A program made the position numbers and the translations under genes. The notes under the pieces are model-generated. The model had not been told where the DNA came from and did not search any database. It saw only the letters and a program-made list of their open reading frames with translations. From Dysgonomonas sp. 511 (GTDB lineage Bacteria; Bacteroidota; Bacteroidia; Bacteroidales; Dysgonomonadaceae): a stretch of 56,968 nucleotides of DNA. Positions 7,720 to 17,080 of the stretch are shown in pieces (position 1 is the stretch's first letter; every line of letters begins with the position of its first letter). The DNA lies in NCBI RefSeq assembly GCF_010501105.1, contig NZ_QVMQ01000022.1:32738-89705 (forward strand). The letters run 5' to 3'.

Positions 7720-8346
7720 TTATTTTCTTCCGAAATCGGCGGGTATTTCTCCCCATTTGCTGGTTTCCCATTTTATGATGGGTGTAGTATATGTATTTTC
7801 GCGCAACCATTTCTCGGCGCGCTCTATCAGGTAAAAGAGTGATTCGTTTTCAGGAACGCGTTCCAATTTTGTTTTGCACTTTTTTTCCTTTACCCATTTT
7901 ATAGCGTTGACACTATCTGTATAAATAGGTATTGCACAGTTCTTTTTCTTTAGTAATGCCAACCCGTGTACAAGTGCGAGAAACTCGCCTATATTATTGG
8001 TTCCTTTTTCGAAAGGACCGAGATGAAAGACCTGTTCGCCGGTCTTTACATATACGCCTCTGTATTCCATCAGTCCGGGATTGCCTCCGCAGGCAGCGTC
8101 TACAGCCAGGCTGTCTTTTATTATATCGGGATTGTTTTGTATAGATATCCGTTGTGGCTTTGCAGCATTCTTGCCGACATATACCCAAGGGCTTTCGTCG
8201 AATGCCTTGCGAGCATCCTCTTCATTGGCGAACGATTTGTAGATAGCACCGTCGTATCCTTCTACCTGTGCCTTGGCATCGTCCCATGAAGTGTAGACTC
8301 CGGGGGTAATTCCATTCCAAACAACATAAAATTTCTTTTTAGCCAC
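7720..8346 (-). CDS. rnhA: Ribonuclease H1 with N-terminal viroplasmin-like domain
   Basis: The 208-residue protein degrades the RNA strand of RNA:DNA hybrids. Residues 3-50 form the hybrid-binding caulimovirus-viroplasmin domain (FYVVWNGITPGVYTSWDDAKAQVEGY, then A-I-Y-K-S-F). Residues about 78-208 are the RNase H fold with the four metal-binding acids in place: Asp83 (AVDAACGGNPG), Glu121 (NNIGEFLAL), Asp144 (IYTDSVNAI) and Asp204 (EIPADFGRK). The start codon is GTG at 8346; no ATG precedes it in frame and MAKKKFYVVW fits the family start. It lies downstream of the S46 peptidase in the same direction, separated by a palindrome. Confidence 0.93.
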   Translation of the reverse strand: MAKKKFYVVWNGITPGVYTSWDDAKAQVEGYDGAIYKSFANEEDARKAFDESPWVYVGKNAAKPQRISIQNNPDIIKDSLAVDAACGGNPGLMEYRGVYVKTGEQVFHLGPFEKGTNNIGEFLALVHGLALLKKKNCAIPIYTDSVNAIKWVKEKKCKTKLERVPENESLFYLIERAEKWLRENTYTTPIIKWETSKWGEIPADFGRK

Positions 8347-8371
8347 GATGATTAGAGTTAGGGTTACAAGT

Positions 8372-8429
8372 ATGAGTTATGAGTTATAAATATTTTATTG
8401 CGATAAAAAAATCATAACTCATAACTCAT
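8372..8429. repeat. 16-bp inverted repeat of ATAACTCAT units
   Basis: ATGAGTTATGAGTTAT (8372-8387) and its exact complement (8414-8429) each contain a 9-bp unit twice. It lies between the S46 peptidase stop and the rnhA start. It could end peptidase transcripts, although no T run follows on the minus strand. Similar TAACTCATAACTC repeats are frequent in Bacteroidetes intergenic DNA. Confidence 0.65.
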
Positions 8430-8435
8430 CATTAC

Positions 8436-10556
8436 TTACTGCACTACTTTCAGTTCTTCGATAAGGCGCGGACAATTCATCACCTTGTCGATGATGTAAA
8501 GTACATAGCGTATGTCTACATTGATACAACGCTGCAATTCGGGTTCGAAGACAACGTCGCCGCTCAATGCTTCCCAGTTGCCGTCGAAAGCCAATCCTAT
8601 CAGTTCAGCTTTACCATTGAATACAGGGCTTCCTGAGTTTCCTCCGGTGATGTCGTTGTTCGACAAGAAGCAGACTTGCATTTTGCCATCTTTGTTTGCA
8701 TATTGCCCGAAGTCTCCTTTGCGGATATCATTTAATATATAATCCTGTACTGCAAACTCGGTGCTTTCGGGATTCTCTTTTTGCAACACGCCATCGGTCG
8801 TAGAATAGTAATTGTACGAAACAGCGTCGGCAGGCTTGTATCCGCCAACAGAGCCATAACTAAGACGTTGCGTGAAGTTAGCATCCGAATAAAATGCTTT
8901 ATCGGGCTGCATTTTCATCAGTCCAGCCATAAATTCGCGTTCACCTTTTTCTATCATAGAATTGTATGGCGCCATTTTTTCTCTTAACGAATTTAACAGC
9001 GGATGGAGCGACATAGCCAGTTGTATGGCAGGGTCGGCCATTATTTCTTCGGGAGTGCCTTTTATCAGGGCTTGTGCTCCTTCGAGAGAGGTCAGCTTCG
9101 TATTGTCGAACAGCCAGTTGGTATATTGCGCATAATCGCCGCTATATTTGTTTGTTATTGTGGCATATACCGCAGGGAGAAAATCTGCAGGAACAGATTC
9201 TGCATACAGTTTCAACAATACAGGAGTTAGCTCGCGGTCGAGCAAAGGTTCGTAGTCTTTATAAATGCTTTCGAGCCTTTTATTCAATTCAGACTCCTTG
9301 TCATCCTTGTTTGCAGTACCTACGAATAGGGCTACGCTTGCCATACGTACTATTTCTATGCCATTGTAGAATGTTTCGTACAGATAAGTCTGGTTTTTAG
9401 CCAGTTCCATTGTCGAAGTATAACCATCCTTTATTGTCGGCAGCGTAGTGCCATATAGTTTTGCAGCGTCTTTGTCTGATGCCGCCCATGCACTAAACTC
9501 CAGTTCGAGTTTCTCTTTGTTCGGTATTACATTCAGTTTGGCGATAGCCTCGTTCATGCCAATGGCGTTTTTCCAGTAGTTGGAACTGCGGGCATATTTC
9601 GATGCATATTTTATGCGGATAGCATCGCTTGCGTTCATGGCTTTTTTCCAGATATCCTGTTTTGCACCGCGTACCTCTATGCGTGGCTTATGTTCCGACT
9701 CCACCATCTGGGTTATTCCCCACGAAGATTTGTAGCGTACGGTGCTTCCCGGATAACCGATTGTCATGGCATAGTCTTTTTCCTTGTATCCGGCTAATGA
9801 TACAGGGACGAAGTATTTCGGTTTGTAAGGAACATTGTCGGCGCTATAATTTGCAGCCTCATTATTCTTATTGGCATATACACGGAATACCGAAAAATCG
9901 CCTGTATGGCGCGGCCACATCCAGTTGTCGGTTTCGCCGCCGAACTTACCTACCGAAGACGGCGGTGTGAATACAAGGCGTACATCTTTAAATACCTCAT
10001 ATACTACTACATAGTATTTGTTGTGCGCATAGAAAGGAACTACCTGGGCACGCAGAAATTCATTGTCTTTGTAACGCTCAAGATACAAATTAGAAAGTGA
10101 ATCTATCTTTTGGTCGCGTACATCTTCACTATCGCCGGGCTGTAGTGTAGAAGTTACGAAATCGGTAATATCTTCGGTCTTTTGCAGGAATTGTATCATC
10201 AGTCCCTCGGCAGGAAGTTCCTGAGCAAAAGTCTGACTTACAAAACCGTCTTTCAGGTAATCGTGTTCTACCGAACTTAATTTTTGTATATCGCCATATC
10301 CACAGTGATGGTTGGTAAATATCAACCCCTGTTGCGATACGGCCACTCCGGTACATCCTCCACCGAAAATAACGACTGCATCTTTGAGCGAAGGATGGTT
10401 CTCGTTGTAAATATTATCAATGGGGAAAGTGAAGCCTAGTTCTTTCATCCGTGCTGCACTCTGCTTGTTCAGCTCTTTGAGCAGCCACATACCTTCGTCG
10501 GCTTTCGCCAGAAGTACGGAAAGTAGCAAAGTGAAAAATAGTAAGATTCTTTTCAT
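8436..10556 (-). CDS. S46 family dipeptidyl peptidase, DPP7-like
   Basis: The 706-residue periplasmic serine peptidase removes dipeptides from peptide N-termini and supports growth on peptides. A signal peptide (residues 1-19) is followed by a split chymotrypsin-fold domain: the catalytic His lies in IFTNHHCGYGD (His84) and the nucleophile in GGNSGSPV (Ser641). The N-terminus of the mature chain, DEGMW, is the conserved anchor for the substrate amino group. Eighteen residues after Ser641 is a Gly (Gly659, in AFDGNWEAL). In P. gingivalis DPP11 this spacing holds Arg673, which selects acidic P1, whereas DPP7 has Gly. That favours DPP7-type preference for hydrophobic P1. The family is certain; specificity is inferred from one residue. 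Confidence 0.9.
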   Translation of the reverse strand: MKRILLFFTLLLSVLLAKADEGMWLLKELNKQSAARMKELGFTFPIDNIYNENHPSLKDAVVIFGGGCTGVAVSQQGLIFTNHHCGYGDIQKLSSVEHDYLKDGFVSQTFAQELPAEGLMIQFLQKTEDITDFVTSTLQPGDSEDVRDQKIDSLSNLYLERYKDNEFLRAQVVPFYAHNKYYVVVYEVFKDVRLVFTPPSSVGKFGGETDNWMWPRHTGDFSVFRVYANKNNEAANYSADNVPYKPKYFVPVSLAGYKEKDYAMTIGYPGSTVRYKSSWGITQMVESEHKPRIEVRGAKQDIWKKAMNASDAIRIKYASKYARSSNYWKNAIGMNEAIAKLNVIPNKEKLELEFSAWAASDKDAAKLYGTTLPTIKDGYTSTMELAKNQTYLYETFYNGIEIVRMASVALFVGTANKDDKESELNKRLESIYKDYEPLLDRELTPVLLKLYAESVPADFLPAVYATITNKYSGDYAQYTNWLFDNTKLTSLEGAQALIKGTPEEIMADPAIQLAMSLHPLLNSLREKMAPYNSMIEKGEREFMAGLMKMQPDKAFYSDANFTQRLSYGSVGGYKPADAVSYNYYSTTDGVLQKENPESTEFAVQDYILNDIRKGDFGQYANKDGKMQVCFLSNNDITGGNSGSPVFNGKAELIGLAFDGNWEALSGDVVFEPELQRCINVDIRYVLYIIDKVMNCPRLIEELKVVQ

Positions 10557-10925
10557 AAAATTGTTTTATTTAAATGTTTGATAATTAATGCTTATTCTTG
10601 TAGAGAAAAGCCGTCTCGATTTATTGCAAAACCACGCAGTAGGCGGTATATACAGGCTTATACAAAACCGGAGGCGAAGATAATCAAAATTTTAAAGCAA
10701 AGTCTTCTCTATTAGGCACGAATTAAGGGTTGAATCGGGATGAAGATATATATTATCGCTACACGACAGTTTAGCACAAAAAGCAATCGAAAGCAATATC
10801 CGGAAAAAGATAAGCAAACGAAATGAAATAATTTTATAAAAAAATATAATAAACACATTATCTCATTCTTTATTTAACTACCTTTATGGATGTGTTTTTC
10901 TAACCTAAATTAAACTTAAATCAAC
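10557..10925. other. Divergent intergenic region
   Basis: This 369-bp AT-rich gap separates the starts of the S46 peptidase and the DUF1080 lipoprotein, so it should hold both promoters. Near 10876 TACCTTTA is one base from the -7 consensus and about 45 bp from the lipoprotein ATG. I see no gene and no repeat in it. Confidence 0.5.
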
Positions 10926-12212
10926 ATGGAATTTACTTTTAAGAATCTTTCGGCAAAGGGATTACTCTTATCCTGTTTTGCTGTAGCAACTATGGCTTCA
11001 TGTGGTGGCCCTGAGCACAATACATTGACAGAACAGGAAAAAGCCGACGGGTGGCAACTGTTGTTTGATGGCGCGACAATGGAAGGATGGCGCAACTACA
11101 ACGACACTGTTATGACACAATCGTGGCACGTAGTAGATGGTTGCATCCAGGCCAAAGGTGACGGCAACGATGCCAGCGGGTACATTGTTACCGATAAGGA
11201 GTATGAAAACTTCGAACTGTCGTGGGACTGGAAACTATCGAAAGGCGGCAACAGTGGGATGCTTTACCATGTAGTAGAACGTCCGCAATTTAAAGTGCCT
11301 TATATTACCGGCCCTGAGTACCAATTGATAGACGCCCCTAATTTCCCTGATAAATTAGAGCCTTGGCAAGATATGGCAGCCGATTATGCAATGCATATAC
11401 CCGATTCATCGTTGATGAAAGTAAACCCTGCCGGAGAGTGGAACAATTCGAAGATTGTTTTCGACAACGGGCATGTAGAACATTGGCTCAACGGAGTTAA
11501 AATACTGGAATTTGAAGCATGGACAGACGACTGGTTTGCCCGTAAGAATAGTGGTAAATGGAATAATGCTCCTGAATATGGTTTGGCAAGGAAAGGTGTA
11601 ATCTGTCTTCAAGACCACGGTTATCCTGCATCATTCCGCAATATTAAGGTAAAAGAACTGCCTCGCAAAGAGAAAGAGGTAAACTTGTTTAATGGAAAAG
11701 ACCTGACAGGCTGGGATGTGTACGGAACAGAAAAATGGTATGTACAAGACGGCTTGCTCGTTTGCGAAAGCGGCCCCGACAAACAATATGGCTATCTGGC
11801 AACACGCGAATATTACGACGATTTCGACCTGACTGTAGAGTTTAAGCAAGAAGCTGACGGAAACTCAGGAGTGTTTATCCGCTCGTTCATCGAAGAAGGC
11901 GTAAAAGTAAACGGATGGCAGGTTGAAGTAGCCCCTAAAGGAAAGCATTCGGGTTCTATCTACGAATCGTATGGAAGGGGATGGCTTATAAAGAACGATC
12001 CTGAAAAAGAATCGGTATTGAAAGAAAGGGAATGGAATACAATGCGTATCCTCGTTCAAGGCAACAAAGTAACGTCATGGCTAAACGGCACGGAAATGGT
12101 TAGCCTCGAAGATGAAAAGATAGGAAAAGGACAAGGGCGTATCGCTCTCCAAATACATGACGGCGGCGGCATTAAAGTATTGTGGCGCAACCTGAAATTG
12201 AAGACTTTGTAA
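10926..12212 (+). CDS. DUF1080 (3-keto-disaccharide hydrolase-like) lipoprotein with two domains
   Basis: The 428-residue protein has a lipoprotein signal ending in ATMASC (Cys at about 27), so it is probably lipid-anchored in the envelope. Two DUF1080 jelly-roll domains follow. The first (about 40-245) opens with WQLLFDGATMEGWRNY. The second (about 250-428) opens with VNLFNGKDLTGWDVYG and has the NSGVFIRSF and GWQVEV motifs. The first carries the equivalent GNSGMLYHVVE. The fold is concanavalin-like; members act on 3-ketoglycosides or bind carbohydrates. No partner sugar dehydrogenase is adjacent. The duplication within one chain is seen directly; the substrate is unknown. Confidence 0.88.
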   Translation: MEFTFKNLSAKGLLLSCFAVATMASCGGPEHNTLTEQEKADGWQLLFDGATMEGWRNYNDTVMTQSWHVVDGCIQAKGDGNDASGYIVTDKEYENFELSWDWKLSKGGNSGMLYHVVERPQFKVPYITGPEYQLIDAPNFPDKLEPWQDMAADYAMHIPDSSLMKVNPAGEWNNSKIVFDNGHVEHWLNGVKILEFEAWTDDWFARKNSGKWNNAPEYGLARKGVICLQDHGYPASFRNIKVKELPRKEKEVNLFNGKDLTGWDVYGTEKWYVQDGLLVCESGPDKQYGYLATREYYDDFDLTVEFKQEADGNSGVFIRSFIEEGVKVNGWQVEVAPKGKHSGSIYESYGRGWLIKNDPEKESVLKEREWNTMRILVQGNKVTSWLNGTEMVSLEDEKIGKGQGRIALQIHDGGGIKVLWRNLKLKTL

Positions 12213-12236
12213 TAAACAAATCGAATAAATAGTGAG

Positions 12237-12260
12237 GAAGTTGTCCCAAAAGTAATCATC
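12237..12260 (+). repeat. Partial GTTGTCCCAAAAGTAAT repeat, copy 1
   Basis: GAAGTTGTCCCAAAAGTAAT followed by CATC matches 22 of 24 positions of the complement of 18423-18447. The core also resembles the stem and loop of the hairpins at 5099 and 12370. It may be a decayed terminator element. Confidence 0.45.
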
Positions 12261-12369
12261 TGCTTCATTTATTAGCCATCGGTCACATACTTTAGTATGC
12301 TCCCTTCTGTCTAAAAATGAGCGGCTTCTCATCTAATCACTTTTTGAACTCTTCACTACAGAAACACAA

Positions 12370-12404
12370 AGAAGGTGTCCTTTATTACTTTGGGGACACC
12401 TTCT
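12370..12404. terminator. Bidirectional hairpin terminator (GGTGTCC family)
   Basis: AGAAGGTGTCC (12370-12380) pairs perfectly with 12394-12404 around a 13-bp loop. It directly abuts the stop codon of the minus-strand gene ending at 12406, and a T-rich stretch follows on the plus side, so it can serve both converging genes. Confidence 0.7.
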
Positions 12405-12405
12405 T

Positions 12406-15294
12406 CTATTTTTTGCAAATATTGGTAAACTGGCACCAGCGGCAAGCTTCTCCCGTAGGAGTCTGTGTGAAGGGCGCATTGGGATCGAATATTTCTTCCA
12501 GGCATTCGTCGAAATACTGTTTAAATTCATCCCGATAAGCTGCAAAGTCTGTTATGCGTACATCTTTCCTGTCGTGTTTGTTTATTACATCGGGGTCGAA
12601 CGACTTGTCGAACAGGTTGCGCAGATAGTAAATCCCCGGTTCAAGTATCTTGTCAGGATGGTCGAGCAAGTAAAGGTGCGAATACATAAATACCTGCATC
12701 ACTGCTTTTGGCCTGTCTTTCATCTCTTTATCGAAAAGGTCTTTCATTTCCTTGTACCGCAAAACACCCTTTCCGGTCTTGTAATCAATAATGCGGGTAC
12801 GGCCATGCACTTCGTCCACACGGTCGATAATCCCTTTCAACGAAACAGTCTTCCCCGATGGGAGCATATAGTTTTTACGCACTCTTTCTTCCGAATCGAT
12901 GTAGATAAACGGTGTGAGACGCGCGTCGGTAGCCAATACTTGCTTTATATATTTGCGGAGGACTTCGCCTGTCAGGTAGTTTTGCCCCGTCAGCCGCTTT
13001 ATCTTTTCCGTCTTGAAATAGTTTTCGGCAAAGGAACGTTCGATCATGGCGGTCAACAGTTTATCATCCTTGCTTATATTATGCAGCAAGTCTGCTGTAA
13101 CCATCTTACCCTTCATCGGCTCGTAGAGCCATTCCATCACCGAGTGGAAAATAGTACCAAAGGTACTGGCTTCCACCGTCTCGGCTATTTCGTCTTCTTC
13201 GTTCATATTCTCTACCACCGAGAAATAAAACTGCAAGGGACAATTGATATATGTGTTGATAGAGCTGGCTGAAAGCCTCTTGTCTCCTCCCTGGAGAAAG
13301 ATGTTGAGTTTCTCCATTATCTGGGGCGTTTTCTTTACAGATATGGCAAGGCTTTCGGTAGATGCTACTTTATAGACTGCAAGTTTTTCCCTGATGTCGA
13401 AATGATCGTTGTACAAATGCTTTATCTGGTTGAAGTAGCGGCTTACTTCTCCCGACTGCAAGCCTTCGGTACGGGTGTCATACAGCAGGTAAATGCGTTT
13501 GGCACGGTTTATCATCCTGTAGAAGTGGTACGAAAACACACTGTCCTGATGCTCGTAGGTAGGCAGGTCGAACCCTTTGCGAAGATTGTACGGTATAAAC
13601 GAACTTGCGGCCTTCTTCAGCGGGAATATGCCCTCGTTCATCGACATGATAATCAGGTTGTCGAAGTCCAGCGCACGGGTTTCCAATACTCCCATTATCT
13701 GCAATCCGGAAAGAGGTTCGCCTGTAAACGGCACGCTTATATTCACTATCAGCTTCCTTAGCATCTTGAGGTAAGTATCTACTGTCATATCGGGCGAATG
13801 GTGGGCAAATGCCTCGTCCATCTTGTTTATTGTCTTATAATATTCGATGACGAACTCGCTTTCGATGTCTATTGCCTGAATATTTCCTTCATTATCATCC
13901 TGTTTTTCTTTGTCTTTTACCAACGATAGGTTCAAGTATGATAATATCTGCCTGAGATAGGAAGGTATCTGCCGCCAACCGGTTATGGCAGTAAATATAA
14001 GTTTGAAAAGCGGATGCGTTTGCAGCTCTTCTTCCGAAACTATTGTCCTGTTATATTGCTTGATGTTGTTTCTCAGTACCCTTGCTTCTTCCGGGGCTAT
14101 ACGGACTATATAGCGATGATTGAGGATAGCCTGCACGGGTTTGTAATAGAAGCCTGTGAAGCCATCCGATTTGCGGATATTGCGTTGCAGTTCGAATACC
14201 TGTTCCATCAGTCCGGCTATCGAGCTATTAGACAGGCCGTAACCCATTGTTACATTGATTTTCTCTATTTCATCCGGAATGGAATAGAGCGTAGGCAAAA
14301 GTAAGTTTTCGTCGGGCAATACAACAGCTGTATTCATCGCTTCATCGGAAGATGTTATCTGCCCTTCTTTCAATAAACTTTTCAATATGCTATGCACATA
14401 CTTGGCTTGCCCCACCGAAGAAGGTATGCCAACGACCTCTACTACAGGCTTATCGAAGGTTAGTTCTTCCGATTGCAAAGATAATTGCGAGGGAAACTGC
14501 ACCTTGTTCTTGTCTATAAAGAAAGATGCCTTATTGTCCTTATCGCGGACGAGCGATGATGAATAATCCCAATAGAAATCAGCAATACCTCTTTTGTGAA
14601 AGTATTTAAGTAATTTTTCTTCCGATATGCTATGAGCGTTCAATCCTACAAAGATGATCTTTTCGAAAGGTAAATCCAGCGTAATGTCTTTCGTTATCCG
14701 CTCTACCACTTCGCGGAACACCATGCCTTCGTATGCTAGACCTTTACCTTCGAGTTGAACCCTCAAATCGCCGTACAATTGGTATAAGACTTCCCACATT
14801 TCCAGAAAATCTTTCTTCTTTTCGTTGCCACCTACAGGCAGGAAACTCGACCAAAAACGGCGGATCGCTTCAACCTGAGATTCGGTTAGGAAGTCGAACC
14901 CTGCATCTATCTCTTTCAGGTCGCGTACATTGCGGAATAGCTGTTTGGTATCTACCAGATACTTGTCTACATCGTCGAAATCGTTCAGCAGCATTTCGCC
15001 CCAGTACAGAAACTCGTCGAAAGTCTCGGTAGACAGGCTTATCCGCTTATAGGTATCGAACAACATGAAAAGCATTTCTACCCTGTCGGCCTTTTTATAC
15101 GGGCTTAGTGTCTGGAACAGATCGGCAACGGTAAGTATCTGTGGCGAAAAAAGCGGCTTGTCTGCTATTTGCGACAGGTAGTGCTGGAAGAAGATGCCTG
15201 CCCTGCGGTTAGGAAACACAAAGGTAAAACGGCTTATTTTAGAGCCATGCTTCTGGTAATAGGTATGAGCGACATTGTAGAGGAAAGGGGTCAT
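12406..15294 (-). CDS. AddB-like PD-(D/E)XK nuclease/inactivated helicase with Fe-S cysteines
   Basis: The 962-residue protein resembles the AddB subunit of AddAB, which resects double-strand breaks and loads RecA. The N-terminus reads FTFVFPNRRAGIFFQHYL where UvrD-type helicases have a Walker A. With no GKT present, the ATPase site is probably dead, as in many AddB proteins. The C-terminal third has the nuclease core (RIIDYKTGKG) and four cysteines placed for a 4Fe-4S staple: Cys685 (YINCPLQFYF) and Cys951, Cys954, Cys960 (CRWCQFTNICKK). No addA gene lies adjacent inside the window. A TACTTTTG box sits 24 bp before the ATG. Assignment to the family is good; pairing with a distant AddA is inferred. 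Confidence 0.85.
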   Translation of the reverse strand: MTPFLYNVAHTYYQKHGSKISRFTFVFPNRRAGIFFQHYLSQIADKPLFSPQILTVADLFQTLSPYKKADRVEMLFMLFDTYKRISLSTETFDEFLYWGEMLLNDFDDVDKYLVDTKQLFRNVRDLKEIDAGFDFLTESQVEAIRRFWSSFLPVGGNEKKKDFLEMWEVLYQLYGDLRVQLEGKGLAYEGMVFREVVERITKDITLDLPFEKIIFVGLNAHSISEEKLLKYFHKRGIADFYWDYSSSLVRDKDNKASFFIDKNKVQFPSQLSLQSEELTFDKPVVEVVGIPSSVGQAKYVHSILKSLLKEGQITSSDEAMNTAVVLPDENLLLPTLYSIPDEIEKINVTMGYGLSNSSIAGLMEQVFELQRNIRKSDGFTGFYYKPVQAILNHRYIVRIAPEEARVLRNNIKQYNRTIVSEEELQTHPLFKLIFTAITGWRQIPSYLRQILSYLNLSLVKDKEKQDDNEGNIQAIDIESEFVIEYYKTINKMDEAFAHHSPDMTVDTYLKMLRKLIVNISVPFTGEPLSGLQIMGVLETRALDFDNLIIMSMNEGIFPLKKAASSFIPYNLRKGFDLPTYEHQDSVFSYHFYRMINRAKRIYLLYDTRTEGLQSGEVSRYFNQIKHLYNDHFDIREKLAVYKVASTESLAISVKKTPQIMEKLNIFLQGGDKRLSASSINTYINCPLQFYFSVVENMNEEDEIAETVEASTFGTIFHSVMEWLYEPMKGKMVTADLLHNISKDDKLLTAMIERSFAENYFKTEKIKRLTGQNYLTGEVLRKYIKQVLATDARLTPFIYIDSEERVRKNYMLPSGKTVSLKGIIDRVDEVHGRTRIIDYKTGKGVLRYKEMKDLFDKEMKDRPKAVMQVFMYSHLYLLDHPDKILEPGIYYLRNLFDKSFDPDVINKHDRKDVRITDFAAYRDEFKQYFDECLEEIFDPNAPFTQTPTGEACRWCQFTNICKK

Positions 15295-15317
15295 CCGGCC
15301 ATTTTTATAGTTGAATA

Positions 15318-15325
15318 CAAAAGTA
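15318..15325 (-). promoter_or_regulatory. -7 box of the AddB-like gene
   Basis: The minus strand reads TACTTTTG, 23 bp upstream of the ATG at 15294. Confidence 0.5.
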
Positions 15326-15416
15326 AGAAAATATAACGGATGGAAGCAAAAGAGGATCGCCTCTTTGTGGCAATCCCCACCTATAAGCCTAATACCGAAC
15401 TAACAAGATTAGCTCT

Positions 15417-15465
15417 GTAGGGGCGAACTAAGTTCAGATAAACTTCATGCGTTTTACCGGGAAAC
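15417..15465. repeat. Partial copy of the GTAGGGGCG composite repeat
   Basis: GTAGGGGCGAAC is followed by AAGTTCAGATAAACTTCATG and CGTTTTA. The same two modules occur in the complete element at 24445-24596 (GTAGGGGCGAAT arms and GAGTTCGGATAAATTTCATG). The double hairpin is missing, so this copy is deleted or half-length. Confidence 0.55.
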
Positions 15466-15502
15466 ACAAAAAGGAACTCAATGAGAAATAACAGAAAAAT
15501 GT

Positions 15503-15510
15503 TACCTTTG
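15503..15510 (+). promoter_or_regulatory. -7 box of the TolC-like gene
   Basis: TACCTTTG lies 25 bp before the ATG at 15536 and matches TAnnTTTG exactly. Confidence 0.55.
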
Positions 15511-15535
15511 AATATTTTTTAGCTATATAACGTCA

Positions 15536-16858
15536 ATGAACATGAAAAAATATACATCATTCCTGCTCCTGCTTATTCTGCCGTCGATTGTCTCTGCGCA
15601 AGTTGTATTCGATTTGAAGCGCTGTATAGAAACAGGTTTACAGCAGAATTACGATATCAGGATAATAAGGAATGCACAAGAAATAACAGACAATAACCTG
15701 ACTATCGGCAATGCAGGATACCTCCCCACCCTCGACCTGAATGCCGGATATTCGGGAAACAGGAACAATATAAAGCAAAATCTGGCGGATGGCGAAACCA
15801 ATAAAAATAACGGGGTAATCAACCAGACCTTGAATGCCGGACTGGCGCTGAACTGGACTATCTTCGATGGTTTCAATATACAGACCAATTATAAGCGACT
15901 ACAGGAATTACAAAAAATGGGAGAGCTCAATACGAGGCTTACCATCGAAAACTTTATTTCCGACCTTACTTCCGAGTATTATAATTATATACAGCAAAAT
16001 ATAAGGCTCAAGAATTTGAAATCGGCTGTAAAACTATCGAAAGAGCGAGTACGTATTGCCGAAGCCCGTTACGAAATAGGTGTCGATTCGCGACTCGATA
16101 TGCAGCAGGCGAAGGTAGACTTCAACAGCGACAGCTCGCGCCTGATAAAACAATATGAAGTACTGTATGCTTCCCGCATTTCGCTCAACCAAATGATGGC
16201 TGCCCAGAATATAGACCAACTGATAGTGACGGCCGATTCGGTTATATTATTCGACGAAACTCTCAACAGGGATGTTATCTGGCAGCGGATGCTGGCATCC
16301 AATACGTTCCTGCTTCTCTCCGACAGGAACAGGAATCTCAGCCGGCTGGACCTGAGGACAGCACAAAGCGAGAACTATCCATACCTGAAATTCAATGCGG
16401 GATATGGATATACCAGAAATATATATAATACGGGTACGATAGACAATCAGAATACACTGGGACTTAGCTACGGGTTTACAGTCGGGTTTAATCTGTTTAG
16501 CGGATTCAACCGAAAAAGGAAGCAGAAAAATGCCCGGATAGAGATAGAAAACCGACAACTCGAATATGAGCAAACAACCCTGTCGCTGAAAGCCGACTTG
16601 TCGAATATGTGGATGGCTTACAGGAATAATATCGGTTTGACCAATCTGGAGAAAGAGAATGTTACAACAGCCCGTGAGACTTACGAAATAGCTATAGAAC
16701 GCTACAAATTGGGAGATTTGGCCGGCATACAGTTGCGCGAGGCACAAAATAGTTTATTGGAAGCCGAAGAACGCCTTGTGCAAGCAGAATACAACACGAA
16801 GCTTTGCGAGATATCGTTGATGCTTATCAGCGGGCAGATATTATCGTATTATGAGTGA
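15536..16858 (+). CDS. TolC-family outer membrane efflux protein
   Basis: The 440-residue protein forms a trimeric outer-membrane/periplasmic channel. A signal peptide (MNMKKYTSFLLLLILPSIVSAQ) is followed by two repeats of the outer membrane efflux fold. Each has long coiled helices: residues about 150-230 (KNLKSAVKLSKERVRIAEARYEIG, SRLDMQQAKVDF) and 350-440 (ETYEIAIERYKLGDLAGIQLREAQNSLLEAEERL). The heptad-rich helices and the R-Y-x-x-G motif at each repeat are typical. Start is the ATG at 15536; a second ATG at 15542 is equally possible. No RND pump, ABC exporter or membrane fusion protein is adjacent, so the partner and cargo are unknown. Confidence 0.9.
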   Translation: MNMKKYTSFLLLLILPSIVSAQVVFDLKRCIETGLQQNYDIRIIRNAQEITDNNLTIGNAGYLPTLDLNAGYSGNRNNIKQNLADGETNKNNGVINQTLNAGLALNWTIFDGFNIQTNYKRLQELQKMGELNTRLTIENFISDLTSEYYNYIQQNIRLKNLKSAVKLSKERVRIAEARYEIGVDSRLDMQQAKVDFNSDSSRLIKQYEVLYASRISLNQMMAAQNIDQLIVTADSVILFDETLNRDVIWQRMLASNTFLLLSDRNRNLSRLDLRTAQSENYPYLKFNAGYGYTRNIYNTGTIDNQNTLGLSYGFTVGFNLFSGFNRKRKQKNARIEIENRQLEYEQTTLSLKADLSNMWMAYRNNIGLTNLEKENVTTARETYEIAIERYKLGDLAGIQLREAQNSLLEAEERLVQAEYNTKLCEISLMLISGQILSYYE

Positions 16859-17054
16859 TCTTTAATGCTAAAAAGCTTTCAAGACTAGCCTTAAACTTCA
16901 TATATTTTCCTTGATTGGCCGGTCTTTTCTTTTTCGAGGCTCAGGCTCAGCCCAAGTAGCCCGCTACTATCGCTTCGCAGATGAAAAATTATCTCTAAAA
17001 CAATTCCGAAAACAGAAACGAGGTATTTACTAACAGTTACTAAGAATTATTAAT

Positions 17055-17062
17055 TATCTTTG
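17055..17062 (+). promoter_or_regulatory. -7 box of the HAD hydrolase gene
   Basis: TATCTTTG lies 18 bp before the ATG at 17081 and supports that start over the in-frame TTG at 17060, which lies inside the box. Confidence 0.5.
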
Positions 17063-17080
17063 AGCCATTATTTTTATATT

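Noticed and set aside
12574..13272. 232-codon plus-strand frame inside the AddB-like gene
   Set aside because: It is the complement of the nuclease domain and its cysteine region; composition is atypical and there is no promoter.
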